Shown one piece after another: positions 60,891-64,000 of a stretch of 64,000 nucleotides of DNA. The notes beneath the pieces are model-generated. The model did no database searches. It worked only from the letters and a program-made list of their open reading frames with translations, and was not told the DNA's origin. Numbering within the stretch: the first letter of the stretch is position 1; each line of letters opens with the position of its first letter. The stretch is from G965197715 sp965247615 (GTDB lineage: Bacteria; Chloroflexota; Dehalococcoidia; Lucifugimonadales; UBA1127): contig OZ252022.1 in the NCBI GenBank assembly GCA_965247615.1, forward strand, positions 1,736,001-1,800,000, in the 5' to 3' direction. Position numbers and translations under genes: made by a program.

Positions 60891-62426
60891 TCAGTCGACG
60901 GCGCGTCCGGGCGCAGTGCCGTGCCCGCCCACGTGAGCCGACGGTACGCCGGGACCAAGGAGCAGCGATATCGCCAGTGCGGCCAGGGCGATGAACCCCG
61001 CGACGATGAAGGCGCCCCGGTATCCTGCGGCTATGGCAGAGACCTCGAGGGCGCGCGCCGCCAGCCCGGTCGACGCGTTCTCCAGGTAGCCGGACCGCAC
61101 CGAGGCGAAGACGGCGCCGGACATGGCCAGGCCCAGAGCGTGCCCGATGTTGCGCACGGTGGGCATGAGCGCCGAGACGGATCCCATGCGCTCTCGCGGG
61201 GCAGCGCTCATCAGGGCGCTGACGTTCGGCGTCGAGAAGAGACCGCCGCCAAGGCCAACGAGAATCAGGAGGGGCCACACAGAAAGGACCGCGGAATCGG
61301 CCCCCCTAGCGCTGAGCAGGAAGTACCCCAGGCTCTGAGTCGCCAGACCCGCGGTTATCAGCAGGCGAGGGCCGAACCTGTCGGAGAGGGCGCCGCTGAC
61401 GGGGGACAGCAGGAAGAGCATCAGCGGCACGGTCATGATGACCAGGCCCGATCGGGAGGCGGAGAGCCCCAGGGCCTCGATGAGATAGAAGGGCAGGACG
61501 AACGGCACGGCGATGGCGGCCAGCGACGACGTGAGGAGCAGGGCGTTGGTGACGGCGAAGCGCCGGACGCGGAAGAGACTGAGGTCGATGACCGGCTGAG
61601 CCGCCCGGAGCTCAATGGAGAAGAAGAGGCCGAGAGACAGGACGGCGACGATGCCCAGGGCGATGACCATGGGGGACGTCCACCCCTGCCCCTGTCCCTG
61701 GTTGACGGCCAAGATCAGGCTGCTCAGGCCCAAGAAGAGTGTAGTCGAACCCATCAGGTCCATGCGGTCCCTGGGGCCGTGTCGGGGCTGCTCCCTGAGC
61801 ACCAACAGCGCCATGATGCACGCCCCAATGCCCAGGGGGATGCGTAGGTAGAAGATGGCCTGCCATCCCAGGGTGTCCAGGAGGATGCCTCCCACGGCCG
61901 GCCCGCTCATGAGGCCGATCCCCACGACGGCCTCCAGCAGGCCCAGGGCCCTGCCGCGCTCCTCTTGAGAAAAGGAGGCGGCCAGGATGGCGTTGCCCAA
62001 GGCGACGGTCATGGCGGCGCCAAGGGCCTGGACCACTCGGAAGCCGATGAGCTGGAGGATTCCCTGGGACAGCGGGCAGAGGACGAGCCCCAAAGTGAAG
62101 ACAAGCAGGCCCGTTACGAAGACCTTCTTCCTGCCTATGATGTCAGCGGTGCGGCCTATGGTGAGCAGCGTACCGGTTACGGTGAGCTGGTAGGCCAGAG
62201 CTACCCAAACGACGACGGTGGGGGTGGTATCGAAGACGCGGGTGAGCGCGGGGAAGGAGATGGTGACGATGCTGGCGTCCATGGTGCCCATGAGCGTCGC
62301 GGTGCACACGGTCGCCAGGACCCACCACTTGTTGGGGCCGAGGGCACCGGGTTGGCGGGGCGCTCCGGCGGCTGAGGAGCGTGAGGACGACTCCTTGGGG
62401 TTGGGCACGCCGCGCCTATCCTGCAT
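60891..62426 (-). CDS. MFS transporter, DHA2 family (14-helix drug:H+ antiporter)
   Basis: A 511-residue exporter with about 14 helices. WWVLATVCTATLMGTMDASI starts helix 1 with the DHA2 D1 motif, RTADIIGRKKVFVTGLLVF is motif A, and VGIGLMSGPAVGGILLDTLG is motif C, the antiporter signature. It should expel hydrophobic compounds in exchange for H+. Another MFS gene enters at the right edge of the window. The basic, Ser/Pro-rich N-terminal 28 residues are cytoplasmic. Confidence 0.92.
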   Translation of the reverse strand: MQDRRGVPNPKESSSRSSAAGAPRQPGALGPNKWWVLATVCTATLMGTMDASIVTISFPALTRVFDTTPTVVVWVALAYQLTVTGTLLTIGRTADIIGRKKVFVTGLLVFTLGLVLCPLSQGILQLIGFRVVQALGAAMTVALGNAILAASFSQEERGRALGLLEAVVGIGLMSGPAVGGILLDTLGWQAIFYLRIPLGIGACIMALLVLREQPRHGPRDRMDLMGSTTLFLGLSSLILAVNQGQGQGWTSPMVIALGIVAVLSLGLFFSIELRAAQPVIDLSLFRVRRFAVTNALLLTSSLAAIAVPFVLPFYLIEALGLSASRSGLVIMTVPLMLFLLSPVSGALSDRFGPRLLITAGLATQSLGYFLLSARGADSAVLSVWPLLILVGLGGGLFSTPNVSALMSAAPRERMGSVSALMPTVRNIGHALGLAMSGAVFASVRSGYLENASTGLAARALEVSAIAAGYRGAFIVAGFIALAALAISLLLGPGVPSAHVGGHGTAPGRAVD

Positions 62427-62463
62427 CGTCGCAGCCAGCGGTCCGGCGCGTTAGAATGATGCG

Positions 62464-62943
62464 ATGGACAAGTATGCTCTCTTCTACCAGGTCGCGCTTG
62501 AGAAGCTCCAGGGCCAAGAGGAGCTTCACCGGGAGTTTGGGACCAAGGCGAGCAACATGCTTGCGCTTGGGGCCGCGATGATCGGCGTTGGCGCAGTCGT
62601 CCTAAGCCTTTCGGGAGAGAATCCCACCCTAGGTGCTGCCCAGACCTGGGTGTTCGTTCCTTTTCTCCTAGCGTTCATCTTCGCAGGATTGTTCAGCATC
62701 AGTGTCCTTTGGCCCCGCAACTGGCAGCATAGCCCCGAAATTACTGCCCTCGCTGCGCACTTCGACGACTACGCAGATAATGCCCTCTTGGAGTGGGTGG
62801 GCCACGAGTATGCGCGGTCCGTGGGACTCAACCAGAGGGTCCTAGATGCCAAGGCGAAACTGATCAGATGGAGCATGACCGGCCTCGCGGTAGAGGCGGT
62901 CATGCTCGCAATCCTAGGCTTCGTGTGCTGCTGGCAGCCCTAG
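62464..62943 (+). CDS. Small membrane protein, 159 residues
   Basis: An N-terminal amphipathic segment (MDKYALFYQVALEKLQGQEE), a helix pair (MLALGAAMIGVGAVVLSLSG and WVFVPFLLAFIFAGLFSISV), a soluble helical middle (FDDYADNALLEWVGHEYARS) and a last helix (GLAVEAVMLAILGFVCCW). Three membrane spans with a cytoplasmic domain; the plan recalls SLATT-like proteins but I cannot assign it. TAGAAT at 62452-62457 puts the transcript start at or near the ATG, so the mRNA may be leaderless; no ribosome site is seen. Confidence 0.7.
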   Translation: MDKYALFYQVALEKLQGQEELHREFGTKASNMLALGAAMIGVGAVVLSLSGENPTLGAAQTWVFVPFLLAFIFAGLFSISVLWPRNWQHSPEITALAAHFDDYADNALLEWVGHEYARSVGLNQRVLDAKAKLIRWSMTGLAVEAVMLAILGFVCCWQP

Positions 62944-63074
62944 AGGGACCTCTTGTGAATGTCCGGCGCTGGTGGAGGCAGGCCCGGCTTCACGGGTTGC
63001 GCTGGCGGAGGCGGGGCGGGGTCCTTCTTCGTGCGCAACCATGACGGCATCTTCACCGGTAGTCTTATTGCCAT
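62940..63074 (-). CDS. Small proline-rich protein, 44 residues
   Basis: ATG 63074 follows GGAGGGAACG, and a TATAAT lies on the same strand at 63120-63115. The frame starts MAIRLPVKMPSWLRTKKD, continues PAPPPPAQPVKPG and ends IHKRSL at TAG 62942-62940, overlapping the convergent gene by four bases. Basic start and Pro-rich middle. Function unknown. Size makes it uncertain, but signal spacing is good. Confidence 0.42.
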   Translation of the reverse strand: MAIRLPVKMPSWLRTKKDPAPPPPAQPVKPGLPPPAPDIHKRSL

Positions 63075-63292
63075 CGTTCCCTCCATCCACCCGCAAGGAC
63101 AATCTCTGGCCCTGATTATAACCGATAGATACGGCGGCCGATGCCATCAGGCGCAACTGCCGACGAAGCTGTTGCGCAGCCGTTGGTGGTCATCGCGCCG
63201 CCGGCGCCCTTGTCCGAGGTCATACAATGGCGATGAACCCTGATGCGCAGGGAGTCTCGCGCCTGCGTGCCGCGCGGACTTGAGGAGACTGT

Positions 63293-64000
63293 ATGGCGAC
63301 CGCCACCGCAACCGGAATGACCGGCAACGAGAAACAGGTGGTGGGCTATACCTTCATGGCCCACGCCCTGAACCATGGCGTGGAGCTGGTGTACGGGGCG
63401 GTGCTCATCGTGGTGGCGCTGGAGTTTGGGGCGAGCATCGCGCTTCTGGGCGTCGTCGCCAACGTCTCGGCGCTGTCCTACGGGCTATCTGCCTTCCCCG
63501 CGGGCGCCATCGTCGACAAGGTGGGGTCCAAGTCGATGGTGGTCCTCTCCATGGCCGGGTCGGGGGCGGCGGCGGCGCTGGCGGCGGCGGCGCCCAACGT
63601 CGGCGTCCTGGCAGCGGCCCTGGTACTCATGGGAGTGCTGGGGGGCATCTATCACCCCGCCGGGCTGTCGCTCGTGACGCGGGGCGTCCGAGAGCGGACG
63701 CGGGGGCTGGGGTTCCATGGGATGGGCGGGAACCTGGGCACGGCCACGGCGCCGATCCTGGCCGCATTCGTGGCGGGGGTGTGGAGCTGGCGAGCCTCCT
63801 TTCTGGTCTTTGCCGTGCTGGCGTTGGTGGTGGCGGTCCTCGTCCACTTCTCCCGGGTCGAGGAGCCCGGCGCTTCTGGCGGCGACCCGGACCGGGATGC
63901 CCGGCTCCCTGACGACACATCGACCGTACGCCGAACGCTGCTGGTCCCGCTGATCTTGGTCTTCGTGATCAACGCCTTCTACGGGTTCATCTTCCGGGGC
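63293..64000 (+). CDS. MFS transporter, N-terminal part (partial, runs off right edge)
   Basis: The frame from ATG 63293, preceded by TTGAGGAGACTGT, is open for 236 codons to the window end. It starts MATATATGMTGNEKQVVGYT. FMAHALNHGVELVYGAVLIV is helix 1 and SALSYGLSAFPAGAIVDKVG the helix 2 / motif A region. LLGVVANVSALSYGL, GVLGGIYHPAGLSLVTRGV and the glycine-rich FHGMGGNLGTATAPILAAF match the fosmidomycin-resistance/NNP-like MFS group. About six helices are seen before a hydrophilic central loop (EEPGASGGDPDRDAR). The rest lies beyond 64000. Confidence 0.85.
   Translation, partial: MATATATGMTGNEKQVVGYTFMAHALNHGVELVYGAVLIVVALEFGASIALLGVVANVSALSYGLSAFPAGAIVDKVGSKSMVVLSMAGSGAAAALAAAAPNVGVLAAALVLMGVLGGIYHPAGLSLVTRGVRERTRGLGFHGMGGNLGTATAPILAAFVAGVWSWRASFLVFAVLALVVAVLVHFSRVEEPGASGGDPDRDARLPDDTSTVRRTLLVPLILVFVINAFYGFIFRG

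Overview
The window is G+C-rich bacterial chromosome with dense genes and frequent GTG starts. Gene content points to a Chloroflexota lineage of the Dehalococcoidia/SAR202 kind: a flavoprotein/iron-sulfur/HdrB-like trio, a K+-dependent type of H+-pyrophosphatase, bicupin dioxygenase-like proteins, luciferase-like flavin oxidoreductases, oligopeptide-type ABC parts and many oxidoreductases of small-molecule catabolism. No rRNA or tRNA gene was found, so this placement is an inference. Several promoters read as TTGACG, a 17-base spacer and a T-rich -10 box.

Layout. 0-7 kb: end of a radical SAM gene, a minus-strand run (P-loop/deoxyribosyltransferase-like fusion, VOC protein, hydrolase, lipoprotein cyclophilin), a flavin-binding protein, yifB and a DtxR-type regulator. 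7-12.5 kb: an oligopeptide-type binding protein and two permeases without ATPase, and an MFS exporter. 12.5-16.3 kb: a three-gene fumarate reductase/succinate dehydrogenase-like operon with a clear promoter and a strong hairpin terminator. 16-24 kb: nucleotidyltransferase, amidase, divergent acs and hppA (a PPi maker and a PPi user under matching promoters), GNAT and a DUF1445 protein. 24-30 kb: a large lipoprotein with three CARDB-like repeats and a HELGH zincin motif, a hydrolase, and sodium-pump decarboxylase beta and gamma subunits. 30-40 kb: class II aldolase, a peroxiredoxin with in-frame TGA at the peroxidatic position followed by a SECIS-like hairpin, HAD hydrolase, two paralogous epimerases separated by 1 kb of repeat-rich DNA, an AhpD-like protein, aminotransferase, SDR and LON-domain protein.

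40-50 kb: a HEPN RNase-like gene beside a GIY-YIG gene broken by one stop codon; aroG preceded by a leader peptide with clustered aromatic codons and a complete attenuator; hemW, ychF, a membrane Ser/Thr kinase with a beta-propeller, and holA. 50-54.7 kb: accessory DNA with dispersed palindromic repeats, one of them inside the reading frame of a small gene, duplicated gene ends, a 5'-truncated DUF1697 gene and a visibly lower-G+C AAA ATPase/TOPRIM-like protein resembling anti-phage OLD/PARIS proteins. 54.7-64 kb: a catabolic cluster (two bicupins, SDR, luciferase-like oxidoreductase), an orphan oligopeptide ABC ATPase, a PHP phosphoesterase, two MFS transporters and two small proteins.

The two most informative signals are the probable selenocysteine peroxiredoxin (31.45-31.92 kb) and the aromatic-amino-acid attenuator in front of aroG (42.14-42.29 kb). 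Both can be read directly from the sequence.
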